DNA from: Lentzea nigeriaca
GTDB lineage: Bacteria; Actinomycetota; Actinomycetes; Mycobacteriales; Pseudonocardiaceae
DNA: 64,000 nt
Assembly: GCF_016907955.1 (NCBI RefSeq)
Contig: NZ_JAFBCX010000027.1
Coordinates: forward strand, 1 to 64,000
Direction of reading: 5' to 3'
Numbering within the stretch: the first letter of the stretch is position 1; every line of letters begins with the position of its first letter. This document shows, piece after piece, positions 33,572-41,874 of the stretch. The notes under the pieces were generated by a model. The model was not told where the DNA came from and made no database searches. It was given only the letters and a program-made list of their open reading frames with translations. A program made the position numbers and the translations under genes.

Positions 33572-34270
33572 GTCCACCAGCCCGCCTTCGTCGTCGAGCC
33601 GTCCCTGCGCCATCCGGATTGCTCTCGCAGGTACCGGCGGCACGAGGTCGGCGACGACACGAAGCGCATTCAGCACGTCGTCGGGCCGCACGGTAGGCGT
33701 TACCTGCCGGACGACCGTCATGAGTATCCCACACGGTTGTGACAATCCGGCCTCATCGTGTCCGGCGTCGCTCGAACGTGGTTCGACCAGCGCGGACACG
33801 ACGGCCGGTCGGACGTCGATGATCTTCTTGCCGTTCTTGGTGAGACGCTCGACCTCCACCCGCTCCTGTGCGAGGAAGGCGCTCACCGCCTCCGCGAGCC
33901 GTTCCGGCTCGACCCCGTCGAGCTCGATCCGCCATTCGCTCGCGTCGATGCGCTCGGTGAGGTTGCCACCGTGCGCCTGCACGATGTCGACCACGTCGAT
34001 GCCGGGAGGCAGCGCCTGGTCGAGCGCGATCTTGAGCGCTTCCGGGTCGACCCGTTCGACCACGGACACCTCGACGTACTCCGCCTCACTGGCGACGCCG
34101 GTCGGCGCGGCGCCGACCCATGACACCTTCGGGTGAGGGCTGAAGCCCTGCGAATATGCCATGGGTACGCCTGCCCTGCGCAGCGCGCGCTCGAACGTAC
34201 GGGCGATGTCGCGGTGCGAGGTGAAACGCAACCTCCCCCGCTTGGTGTAACGGAGGCGCAGTTTCTGCAC
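33545..34270 (-). CDS. TIGR03936 family radical-SAM-associated protein (DUF2344)
   Basis: About 241 residues. The family signature is clear: LRLRYTKRGRLRFTSHRDIARTFERALRRA in two runs, then YSQGFSPHPKVSWVGAAPTGV. In many bacteria this domain is fused to or follows the TIGR03960 radical SAM protein and lies next to rne; its role is unknown. The start is unclear: GTG 34270 lacks a ribosome binding site, while CTG at 34309 (coding MSRHQPNNPSAAAVQ) has GGGGAG five bases upstream and would match the longer N-terminus common in relatives. It is separated from its usual partner by the subtilase gene. Confidence 0.87.
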   Translation of the reverse strand: MQKLRLRYTKRGRLRFTSHRDIARTFERALRRAGVPMAYSQGFSPHPKVSWVGAAPTGVASEAEYVEVSVVERVDPEALKIALDQALPPGIDVVDIVQAHGGNLTERIDASEWRIELDGVEPERLAEAVSAFLAQERVEVERLTKNGKKIIDVRPAVVSALVEPRSSDAGHDEAGLSQPCGILMTVVRQVTPTVRPDDVLNALRVVADLVPPVPARAIRMAQGRLDDEGGLVDPLQQDRES

Positions 34271-34475
34271 GGCTGCGGCAGACGGGTTGTTGGGCTGGTG
34301 GCGGCTCAGTGGTGCTCCCCGGTGGTGTTCCGACGGGTGAGCGGTCCCATCGGCGCAGGCTGTTCGTCCGGTAGGACGGTACCGTGAACGCGATTCAGAA
34401 CGTTCAGCTTGTCTAGATCGTTGCGCGTGGCTACGGTCCGGCTGACTGGACGCCTTGCCAACCTGGAGGTCCCCG

Positions 34476-35894
34476 GTGCCTCTGCTCCACCGCGCACGGG
34501 CGGCGGCGATGACCGCGCTGCTCGCGGCCGGATGCATGGCGGCGTCCCTGCCCGCGGGTGCGGAGCCGGCCGCCGACTCATGCATCCAGCCGGGCCCGAA
34601 CGTGCGCTACCTCGTGGTGTTCTCCCAGCTCACCACCCCTGAGGTGGCGAACACCGAGATCACGAGGGCCTGCGGCACCACGACCGTGTACTACCCGGAG
34701 ATCGGGGTGGCCGTGGCCACGTCACCCGACCCGAGCTTCCTGAAGTTGATCGGCCCGCAGCGCGCGTACAGCGCCCAGGCCGAGAGCATCGCCAAGCGGT
34801 CGGTGAAGCGCAAGAAGGACGACACCGAACTGTTCCGGCCATCGGGGCAGCGCTCGAACGAGCAGTGGGACATGGATCTCATCAAGGCCCCTGAGGCCCA
34901 CGCGATCTCCCGCGGCTCCAGCTCCGTGGTGGTCGGCGTGCTGGATTCCGGCGTCGACCCGCATCACCCGGACCTGGTCCAGGCGCTCGCGCCGGAGCTG
35001 TCCGCGGGCTGCCTGACCGGCAAGCCCGACCCCTCTCCTTCAGCGTGGTCCCCGACGACCTCCGCCCACGGCACGCACGTCGCCGGCACCATCGCCGCCG
35101 CTGACGACGGCCGCGGCACCACGGGCGTCGCACCGGGCGTGCGCATCGCGTCGGTGAAGGTCGTCGACGACGACGGGTTCATCTACCCCGAGTACGCGGT
35201 GTGCGGCTTCATGTGGGCCGCCGCGCAGGGCATGACCATCACCAACAACAGCTACTTCATCGACCCGTACCTGTTCACGTGCCAGAGCGAGCCAGGTCAG
35301 CGCGTGATCTACGAGGCCGTGCGGCGTGCCGTCGACTACGCGACCTCTCGCAACGTGCTGACGGTCGCCGCGGCGGGCAACAACGCGGCGGACCTGTCCC
35401 GGCCGGGGCGTGACTCGATGTCACCGACGAACGGCGACGCGCAGACGCGGCCGGTCGACTCGACCTGTGCCGTGCTGCCCGCGCAGCTCAAGAACGTGGT
35501 CGGGGTGTCGGCCGTGGAGTCGACCAAGACCAAGGCCGGGTACAGCTCCTACGGGCTAGGGGCGATCGACGTGACGGCGCCCGGTGGGGACACGCGGGCG
35601 CCCGGCGGGTGTGTGCTGTCGACCGTGCCGTCCGGGTACGACTACTCGTGTGGCACTTCGATGGCCGCTCCGCACGCGGCCGGGGTGGCGGCGTTGATCG
35701 CGTCCACCCACCCGGACACCGACGCCGTGTCGTTGGGGCGGATGTTGAACGCGCAGGCGGAAACCCTTGCCTGTCCCGCGGACTACGACCTCAACCGGAC
35801 CGGTGTGCAGGACGCGTTCTGCACGGGCTACTCGGAGTACAACTCCTTCTACGGCCACGGGTTGGTCGACGCGCTGGCCGCCGTCACGAAGTAG
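34476..35894 (+). CDS. Secreted S8 family serine peptidase (subtilase)
   Basis: 472 residues from GTG 34476 with GGAGG six bases upstream. A signal peptide (about 1-29, ending SLPAGA) is followed by a short propeptide-like stretch and the catalytic domain. The triad is complete: Asp in VVGVLDSGVDPHHPD (near 160), His in SAHGTHVAGT (near 200) and Ser in CGTSMAAPHAAG (near 395), with the oxyanion Asn in ITNNSYF. Six or more cysteines suggest disulfides. There is no C-terminal membrane helix of the mycosin type, so it is released, not a type VII mycosin. It lies inverted between two genes that are normally neighbours. Confidence 0.93.
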   Translation: MPLLHRARAAAMTALLAAGCMAASLPAGAEPAADSCIQPGPNVRYLVVFSQLTTPEVANTEITRACGTTTVYYPEIGVAVATSPDPSFLKLIGPQRAYSAQAESIAKRSVKRKKDDTELFRPSGQRSNEQWDMDLIKAPEAHAISRGSSSVVVGVLDSGVDPHHPDLVQALAPELSAGCLTGKPDPSPSAWSPTTSAHGTHVAGTIAAADDGRGTTGVAPGVRIASVKVVDDDGFIYPEYAVCGFMWAAAQGMTITNNSYFIDPYLFTCQSEPGQRVIYEAVRRAVDYATSRNVLTVAAAGNNAADLSRPGRDSMSPTNGDAQTRPVDSTCAVLPAQLKNVVGVSAVESTKTKAGYSSYGLGAIDVTAPGGDTRAPGGCVLSTVPSGYDYSCGTSMAAPHAAGVAALIASTHPDTDAVSLGRMLNAQAETLACPADYDLNRTGVQDAFCTGYSEYNSFYGHGLVDALAAVTK

Positions 35895-35918
35895 GCCGCC
35901 ACAGCTCGCACGAAGAGT

Positions 35919-35965
35919 ACGCGGGGAGCTTTCGTACTCTTGGAGAGTACGAAAGGGCCCCGCGT
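35919..35965. terminator. Bidirectional terminator between subtilase and TIGR03960 gene
   Basis: A 22-bp stem with two mismatches (ACGCGGGG ... CTTTCGTACTCT, TGG loop, AGAGTACGAAAG ... CCCCGCGT) centred between two convergent stops. Confidence 0.9.
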
Positions 35966-35980
35966 GGCGTCAGCGGAGAG

Positions 35981-37942
35981 CTACGGGGTGAGGGTCGGGT
36001 TCTTCACTGGCGAGCCGACGCCGACCGGGGAGATCGGCAGCAGCTTGCGGCCCGTCGGGCCCACCTCGATGTCCGTGCCCATCGCCGGGCAGACACCGCA
36101 GTCGAAGCACGGCGTCCAGCGGCAGTCGTCCTGCTCGCGCTCGTCGAGAGCGTCCTGCCAGTCGGCCCAGAGCCATTCCTTGTCGAGGCCGGAGTCGAGG
36201 TGGTCCCAGGGCAGGACCTCCAACTCCTCGCGCTCACGGGTGGTGAACCAGGCGAGGTCGACGCCGAGCGGTTCCAGCTGTTCCGCGGCCTTGGTGGTCC
36301 AGCGGTCGTAGGAGAAGTGCTCGGTCCAGCCGTCGAACCGGCCGCCGTCGCGCCACACGGCCTCGATGACCTTGCCGACGCGGCGGTCACCACGGCTGAG
36401 CAGGCCTTCGATGAGGCTGGGCTTGCCGTCGTGGTAGCGCATGCCGATGTTGCGGCCGAGGCTGCGGTCGGCGTTGACGGCCTCGCGCAGCTTGCGCAGG
36501 CGGTCGTCGACCGTGTCCGGGTCGCACTGCGGGGCCCACTGGAACGGCGTGTGCGGCTTGGGCACGAACCCGCCGATCGAGATGGTGCAGCGGACGTCGT
36601 TGCGGCCACTGGCCTGGCGGCCGGCGCGGATGACGTTCTTCGCCATCTCCGCGATCTGCAGGACGTCCTCGTCCTCCTCGGTGGGCAGGCCGCACATGAA
36701 GTACAGCTTCACCTGCCGCCAGCCGTTGGAGAACGCGGCCGACACCGTCCTGATGAGATCCTCTTCGGACACCATCTTGTTGATGACGCGGCGCATCCGC
36801 TCGCTGCCGCCCTCGGGCGCGAAGGTGAGACCCGAACGCCTTCCGTTGCGGGACAACTCGTTCGCGAGATCGATGTTGAACGCGTCGACGCGCGTGCTCG
36901 GCAGGCTCAGGCCCGTGTTGGTGCCCTCGTAGCGGTCCGCGAGGCCCTTGGTGATCTCGGCGATCTCGCTGTGGTCGGCGCTCGACAGCGACAGCAGGCC
37001 GACCTCTTCGAAGCCGGTCGCCTCCAGTCCACGCTGGACCATCGCGCCGATGCCCTCGATGGACCGCTCGCGCACCGGACGGGTGATCATGCCCGCCTGG
37101 CAGAAGCGGCAGCCGCGGGTGCAGCCGCGGAAGATCTCGACGCTCATCCGCTCGTGGACGCTCTCGGCGAGCGGGACGAGCGGCTGCTTCGGGTACGGCC
37201 ACGCGTCGAGGTCCATCGTGGTGCGCTTGAACACGCGGTATGGCACGCGGTCTCGGTTGGGCACGACGCGCTGGATGCGGCCGTCCGGCAGGTACTCGAC
37301 GTCGTAGAAGCGCGGGATGTACACGCCGCCGGTCTCGGCGAGCCTGGTCAGCACCTCGTCGCGGCCGCCGGGGCAGCCCTCGGCCTTCCACGTCTTCACG
37401 ATCTCGGTGATCTCGAGGACGGCTTCCTCGCCGTCGCCGAGCACCGCCGCGTCGATGAAGTCCGCGATCGGCTCCGGGTTGAACGCCGCGTGCCCGCCGG
37501 CGACCACGATCGGGTCGTCCTCGGTGCGGTCGGCCGCGTGGATCGGGATGCCCGCGAGGTCCAGCGCCGTGAGCATGTTCGTGTAGCCCAGCTCCGTCGC
37601 GAAGCTGATGCCCATCAGGTCGAACGCCTTCAACGGCCGGTGCGCGTCCACCGTGAACTGCGGCACCCCGTGCTCACGCATGAGCTTCTCGAGGTCCGGC
37701 CACACGGCGTAGGTGCGCTCGGCGAGCACGTCGGGCAGCTCGTTGAGGATTTCGTAGAGGATCATGACGCCCTGGTTGGGCAACCCCACCTCGTACGCGT
37801 CGGGGTACATCAACGCCCAGCGCACGGACGCCGCGTCCCAGTCCTTGACGGTCGCGTTGAGCTCCCCGCCGACGTACTGCACCGGCTTGGAGATCCGCGG
37901 CAGCAGAGGCTCCAACCTGGGGAAAACAGACTCGACACTCAC
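35981..37942 (-). CDS. TIGR03960 family B12-binding radical SAM protein
   Basis: 653 residues. N-terminal cobalamin-binding-like region (about 40-200, DAYEVGLPNQGVMILYEILN, VVAGGHAAFNPEP). Radical SAM domain with the 4Fe-4S motif CTRGCRFCQAG (CxxxCxxC, near 275) and APEGGSERMR. Extra cysteines near the C-terminus (CRWTPCFDCGVCPAMG) may hold another cluster. The family is widespread next to rne and TIGR03936, but the reaction is unknown. It starts at GTG 37942. Confidence 0.92.
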   Translation of the reverse strand: MSVESVFPRLEPLLPRISKPVQYVGGELNATVKDWDAASVRWALMYPDAYEVGLPNQGVMILYEILNELPDVLAERTYAVWPDLEKLMREHGVPQFTVDAHRPLKAFDLMGISFATELGYTNMLTALDLAGIPIHAADRTEDDPIVVAGGHAAFNPEPIADFIDAAVLGDGEEAVLEITEIVKTWKAEGCPGGRDEVLTRLAETGGVYIPRFYDVEYLPDGRIQRVVPNRDRVPYRVFKRTTMDLDAWPYPKQPLVPLAESVHERMSVEIFRGCTRGCRFCQAGMITRPVRERSIEGIGAMVQRGLEATGFEEVGLLSLSSADHSEIAEITKGLADRYEGTNTGLSLPSTRVDAFNIDLANELSRNGRRSGLTFAPEGGSERMRRVINKMVSEEDLIRTVSAAFSNGWRQVKLYFMCGLPTEEDEDVLQIAEMAKNVIRAGRQASGRNDVRCTISIGGFVPKPHTPFQWAPQCDPDTVDDRLRKLREAVNADRSLGRNIGMRYHDGKPSLIEGLLSRGDRRVGKVIEAVWRDGGRFDGWTEHFSYDRWTTKAAEQLEPLGVDLAWFTTREREELEVLPWDHLDSGLDKEWLWADWQDALDEREQDDCRWTPCFDCGVCPAMGTDIEVGPTGRKLLPISPVGVGSPVKNPTLTP

Positions 37943-37984
37943 GCTTCCAGAGTAACGGCCCCTGTGCTAGGCGCCGAATCGCGG

Positions 37985-38830
37985 TCAGTCCAGCAACAAC
38001 GACCCCAGCCGCCTCGCCGCCACCACCGTTCCCACGGCCGCCAGCACCGCGAAATAGGCGACGTGGCCGAGCATGCCCCACCCGACGACGCCCAGCGTGA
38101 GCCCGCGCATCAGCTCGATGGCGTGGTAGAGCGGCGTCCACGTCACCACGGTCTGCAGCCAGCCGGGGTAGACCGACAGCGGGAAGAACGTCGTGGAGAA
38201 CAGGAACATCGGCAGCACCGCGAGCTGCACCAGGTCGAAGTCCTGCCACGAACGCATGAACGTCGTCGCCGCCATGCCCACCGCCGCGAACGCGAACGCC
38301 ACCAGCAGCGCCGCCGGCAGGGCGAGCAACGCCCACGGCGAGGCGATCAGCCCCATCGCGAGCATCACGCCGAGGAAGCCGGCCGAGTACAGCCCGCCCC
38401 GCAGCAACGCCCAGGCGATCTCGCCCATCGCGATGTCCAACGGCCCCATCGGCGTGGCCAGCATCGCGTCGTACAACTTGGCGTACTTGAACTTGAAGAA
38501 CACGTTGAACGTCGCGTCGTACACCGCGCCGTTCATCGCCGACGCCGCCAGCAACGCGGGCGCCACGAACGCCGCATAGCTGACCGGCCGCCCGTCCGGC
38601 CCGGCCACCGACGCCACGAACTGCCCGAACCCCAGCCCCAGCGACCACAGGAACAGAATCGGCTCGAACGCCCCGCCGACGAGCACGAACCACCCGCGCC
38701 GGTTCACCAGCGCCGACCGTTCCACCAGCGTGCTGGCCCTGCCGCCGTACAGGCCGGGCGGGATGACCCGCCACACCAGCCCCACGCTGGCGGGCGCCGT
38801 CTTGTTCGCGGGATCGAGTGTCCGAGTCAT
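37985..38830 (-). CDS. ABC-2 type transporter permease
   Basis: 281 residues, six membrane helices, ABC-2 membrane domain (PILFLWSLGLGFGQFV, MFLFSTTFFPLSVYPGW, TPLYHAIELMRGLTLG). Second permease of the three-gene exporter; NodJ-like. The upstream permease ends one base before its start. Cargo unknown (drug, lipid or polysaccharide precursor). Confidence 0.9.
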   Translation of the reverse strand: MTRTLDPANKTAPASVGLVWRVIPPGLYGGRASTLVERSALVNRRGWFVLVGGAFEPILFLWSLGLGFGQFVASVAGPDGRPVSYAAFVAPALLAASAMNGAVYDATFNVFFKFKYAKLYDAMLATPMGPLDIAMGEIAWALLRGGLYSAGFLGVMLAMGLIASPWALLALPAALLVAFAFAAVGMAATTFMRSWQDFDLVQLAVLPMFLFSTTFFPLSVYPGWLQTVVTWTPLYHAIELMRGLTLGVVGWGMLGHVAYFAVLAAVGTVVAARRLGSLLLD

Positions 38831-38831
38831 G

Positions 38832-39605
38832 TCACACCGCCAGCCTGCGATAGAAGAACCGAACGGCGAAGAACAGCCCCACCGCGATCATGGCGACCAG
38901 GTAGGCGGTGTGCCCGAGCGCGGGCAGCAACCCGAGCGTCCCGAACGTCGCACCCCGCGCGAGCTCGATGCCGTGCCAGGCCGGGGTGAGCCACACCAGC
39001 GGCCGCAACCAGTCCGGCAGCTGGCTGACCGGGAAGAACGCCCCGGTGAACAGCGTCATCGGCATGAGCACGAAGCGGAAGATCGTGTTGAAGCTGTCCG
39101 GCTTGTCCAACGTCGCGCTGTAGGCGATCAACGGACAGCTGAACGCCAGCCCGGCGAGCGTGGCGAACAGGACGGCCAACCCGATGCCGGGCCCGTTGGC
39201 GGCTCCGAGCGCCACCGCGATGCCCACGAACACCACCGACCGCGCGAACAGCTGCGAGGCGATCCACATCACCTGCCCGTAGACCACCTGAGCAGGCGTG
39301 ATCGGCGTGGCCACCATGCCGATGTACGTCTTCTGCCAGATGAACGACGACATGATCGCGTAAGTCGACTCGAACGTCGCACCCTGCACCGCCGTGATGA
39401 CGACCAGCGCCGGCGCGAGGTACTGCAGGTACGGCACACCACCGATCAGCGCCGTCGACTGGACCTGCGACCCGAACCCGAGCCCGAGGGCGACCAGGAA
39501 CAACAGCGGCGACAGAAAACTCGACACCGCCGTGGCCCGCCAGTTGCGCCGGTACCACAACCAGTGCTTCTCGAAGCCGAACCAGGAGGCCCTCAGGGTC
39601 TGCAT
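38832..39605 (-). CDS. ABC-2 type transporter permease
   Basis: 257 residues, six membrane helices, NodJ-like ABC-2 domain (SPLLFLVALGLGFGSQV, LMPMTLFTGAFFPVSQLPDW, TPAWHGIELARGATFG). Paralogous to the downstream permease, suggesting a heterodimeric channel. ATG overlaps the stop of the ATPase gene (TGATG). Confidence 0.9.
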   Translation of the reverse strand: MQTLRASWFGFEKHWLWYRRNWRATAVSSFLSPLLFLVALGLGFGSQVQSTALIGGVPYLQYLAPALVVITAVQGATFESTYAIMSSFIWQKTYIGMVATPITPAQVVYGQVMWIASQLFARSVVFVGIAVALGAANGPGIGLAVLFATLAGLAFSCPLIAYSATLDKPDSFNTIFRFVLMPMTLFTGAFFPVSQLPDWLRPLVWLTPAWHGIELARGATFGTLGLLPALGHTAYLVAMIAVGLFFAVRFFYRRLAV

Positions 39606-40519
39606 CAGTCCACCAACGTCCTGCCGGTGAGCCTCAGGAACACGTCCTCCAGCGAACTGCGCCTCACCAAGCTCTGAATCGGCTGCACCCCGTGCTCGTG
39701 CACCTTGGCAAGCGTGTGCTCTCCGTCCTGCGTGTACAACAGCAACCGATCCGGCAGCACCTCGACCCGCTCGGCGAACCTCTCCAGATCCGGCTTCTCC
39801 GCCCCAGGCTGGAACCGCAGCTCCAACACCTCTTTGGTCGAGTACCGGTTGATCAGCTCACCAGGCGACCCTTCAGCCGCGATCCGCCCACCGTCCATCA
39901 CCACGAGCCGATCGCAGAGCTGCTCGGCCTCATCCATGTAGTGCGTGGTGATGATGAGCGTGACCCCGTCCTGCTTGAGCCGGAACAGCCTGTCCCACAA
40001 CAGGTGCCGCGCCTGCGGGTCCAACCCGGTGGTCGGCTCGTCGAGCAACAACAACTCGGGATCGTTGACCAACGACCGCGCAATGGTCAGCCGCCGCTTC
40101 ATCCCCCCGCTGAGCGGCTCGACCTCCTGATCGGCACGGTCCGACAGCTGCGCGAACTCCAGCAACTCCACGGCCTTCTCGCGACACTGCTGCCGCGACA
40201 TCCCGAAGTACCTTCCATAGATCTGCAGGTTCTGCCGAACCGTCAGCTCAAGGTCCAAGTTGTCCAGCTGCGGCACGACCCCGATCCGCGCCCGAATCCT
40301 GGGCCCGTCCCGCTCCGGATCCATGCCGAGGACCTTCAGCTCACCACCGGTGCGCCCCGACACACACGCGATCATCCGCATGGTCGACGACTTGCCAGCC
40401 CCGTTCGGCCCGAGAAACCCGAAGGCCTCACCACGCCGCACTTCGACGTCGATGCCACGAACGGCCGCAAACGTCCCGAAGTGCTTGGTCAGCGCCTTGG
40501 CCTCGACAAGATGCTCCAC
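39605..40519 (-). CDS. ABC transporter ATP-binding protein (NodI/DrrA type)
   Basis: 304 residues from GTG 40519. Walker A GPNGAGKSST, signature EPLSGGMKRRL, Walker B LLLLDEPTTGLDP, H-loop TTHYMDEAE, and a DrrA-type C-terminal domain (FQPGAEKPDLERFAERVEVL). It energises the two permeases downstream. It is divergent from the GNAT gene. Confidence 0.93.
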   Translation of the reverse strand: MEHLVEAKALTKHFGTFAAVRGIDVEVRRGEAFGFLGPNGAGKSSTMRMIACVSGRTGGELKVLGMDPERDGPRIRARIGVVPQLDNLDLELTVRQNLQIYGRYFGMSRQQCREKAVELLEFAQLSDRADQEVEPLSGGMKRRLTIARSLVNDPELLLLDEPTTGLDPQARHLLWDRLFRLKQDGVTLIITTHYMDEAEQLCDRLVVMDGGRIAAEGSPGELINRYSTKEVLELRFQPGAEKPDLERFAERVEVLPDRLLLYTQDGEHTLAKVHEHGVQPIQSLVRRSSLEDVFLRLTGRTLVD

Positions 40520-40574
40520 TCCCCCGACGTTAACGAACAGGTCCGACAATTTTCGACGCAATTACGATCGCCCC

Positions 40575-41159
40575 ATGCCCGAGATCGAACTGCGGTGGCT
40601 GACAGAGGCCGACGACCGGCTGCGCACCGAAATCCACACAGTCGTGCACGACGTAGTCGCAGCAGGCGGCGCCGTCGGCTACCACGAACCACCCTCGTTC
40701 GAACGCATCTCCACCTGGCTCGACGGTGTGCTCAAGCAGGTCCGCGAGAACGACGCGGCCTTCGCCGCCGCCTCCGTCGACAACGTCGTGCAGGCAGTGG
40801 GTCTGTGGCGACGCGGCACCGCCGTGTTCCAGCACCGCGCAGAAATCCAGCAGGTCATGGCCCACCCGTCAGCGCGTGGCCTGGGCCTCGGCAGGCTGGT
40901 GGTGCAGGGCCTGGTGGACCGGGCCCGCGAAGCACGCATCGAAATCGTCAGGCTCGGTGTCCGAGGCAACAACCACGGCGCGATCGAGCTCTACGAGAGC
41001 ATCGGCTTCCGCGAATACGGCCGCATGCCCAACGCCATCGCCGTAGGAAACGAACGCTGGGACGCGGTGGACATGTACCTACCGCTCGGCTACCCGGAGG
41101 GCACGATCCTGAACGGAGCGAGGCCGGGCGGCCTCGGCTCAAGCCCACGCCGATCCTGA
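40575..41159 (+). CDS. GNAT family N-acetyltransferase
   Basis: 194 residues. The acetyl-CoA loop lies in VMAHPSARGLGLGRLVVQGL (motif A) and the C-terminal motif in GAIELYESIGFREYGRM. Substrate unknown. ATG 40575; the ribosome binding site is weak. Divergent from the ABC exporter over 55 bp. Confidence 0.9.
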   Translation: MPEIELRWLTEADDRLRTEIHTVVHDVVAAGGAVGYHEPPSFERISTWLDGVLKQVRENDAAFAAASVDNVVQAVGLWRRGTAVFQHRAEIQQVMAHPSARGLGLGRLVVQGLVDRAREARIEIVRLGVRGNNHGAIELYESIGFREYGRMPNAIAVGNERWDAVDMYLPLGYPEGTILNGARPGGLGSSPRRS

Positions 41160-41281
41160 CCCACACCATTTGGCGTACCGGGCTGGTGGGTCCCGTCACG
41201 AGTCGTGCCCGATCGTCTTGCCGCGCCCAGGGAGGGGGACGACCACCCAAGCCGGAGCAGACCCAAACAGGCCAAGACAAA

Positions 41282-41309
41282 CGGCCCCCAGGCCGAAGCC
41301 AGGGGGCCG
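41282..41309 (-). terminator. ndk terminator
   Basis: CGGCCCCC pairs with GGGGGCCG around a 12-nt loop that itself can fold (GGC/GCC), 14 bases beyond the ndk stop on the minus strand. Confidence 0.75.
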
Positions 41310-41322
41310 CCGAATCCAACCC

Positions 41323-41733
41323 TCAGAGGTTGGGGAACCAGATCTTGATCTCCCGCTCAGCCGACTCGGCCGAGTCCGACCCGTGCACGAGGTTGTACTG
41401 CACCTCAAGCCCGAAGTCCCCACGAATGGTCCCGGGCGTGGCCTTCTCGACGGGGTCAGTCCCACCGGCGAGCTGACGGAACGCCGGAATGGCCCGAACC
41501 CCTTCCACCACGAGCGCCACCAGCGGCCCACCGGTGATGAAGTCGACGAGGTCGTTGTAGAACGGCTTGCCGTCGTGCTCCGCGTAGTGCTGCTCGGCGG
41601 TGGCACGGTCAGCGGTCCGCAGCTCCAGTGCGGCGAGCTTGAGCCCCTTGCGCTCGATGCGGGCGATCACCTCACCGACGAGACCACGCTCAACGCCATC
41701 GGGCTTGACCAGAACCAGGGTGCGCTCGGACAC
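41323..41733 (-). CDS. ndk: Nucleoside diphosphate kinase
   Basis: 136 residues, standard length. Transfers phosphate from NTPs to NDPs through His in NLVHGSDSAESAEREI (near 117). ERTLVLVKPDGVERGLVGE marks the N-terminus. In mycobacteria ndk lies between rne and folC, as here, though with more genes inserted. The 141 bases upstream (41734-41874) hold its leader and no recognised gene. Confidence 0.97.
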   Translation of the reverse strand: MSERTLVLVKPDGVERGLVGEVIARIERKGLKLAALELRTADRATAEQHYAEHDGKPFYNDLVDFITGGPLVALVVEGVRAIPAFRQLAGGTDPVEKATPGTIRGDFGLEVQYNLVHGSDSAESAEREIKIWFPNL

Positions 41734-41874
41734 GACGCCAAACTCCTCAAAACAGGTACGGGAAGTGCCGACAGGGTAGCGAATATGACCGACACGCCGC
41801 GTTCGCCCTGCTGGAGACCATCAACCTGGACGACGCACCGAGGACGCCCGGATACGAGTCGAGCCGGCCGAGCA

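Noticed and set aside
30202..33696. Long plus-strand open frame of 1,164 codons
   Set aside because: It is antisense to rne; open only because the acidic/basic repeats and high G+C remove stop codons. Composition is Arg/Leu/Asp repetitive with no domain.
35609..38989. Long plus-strand open frame of 1,126 codons
   Set aside because: Antisense to the TIGR03960 gene and the ABC permease; no domain and no plausible start.
41734..41874. Short plus-strand coding-like stretch (HAAFALLETINLDDAPRTPGY) between ndk and the efflux gene
   Set aside because: Too short, no start, no recognised family. It could be a gene remnant but evidence is insufficient.
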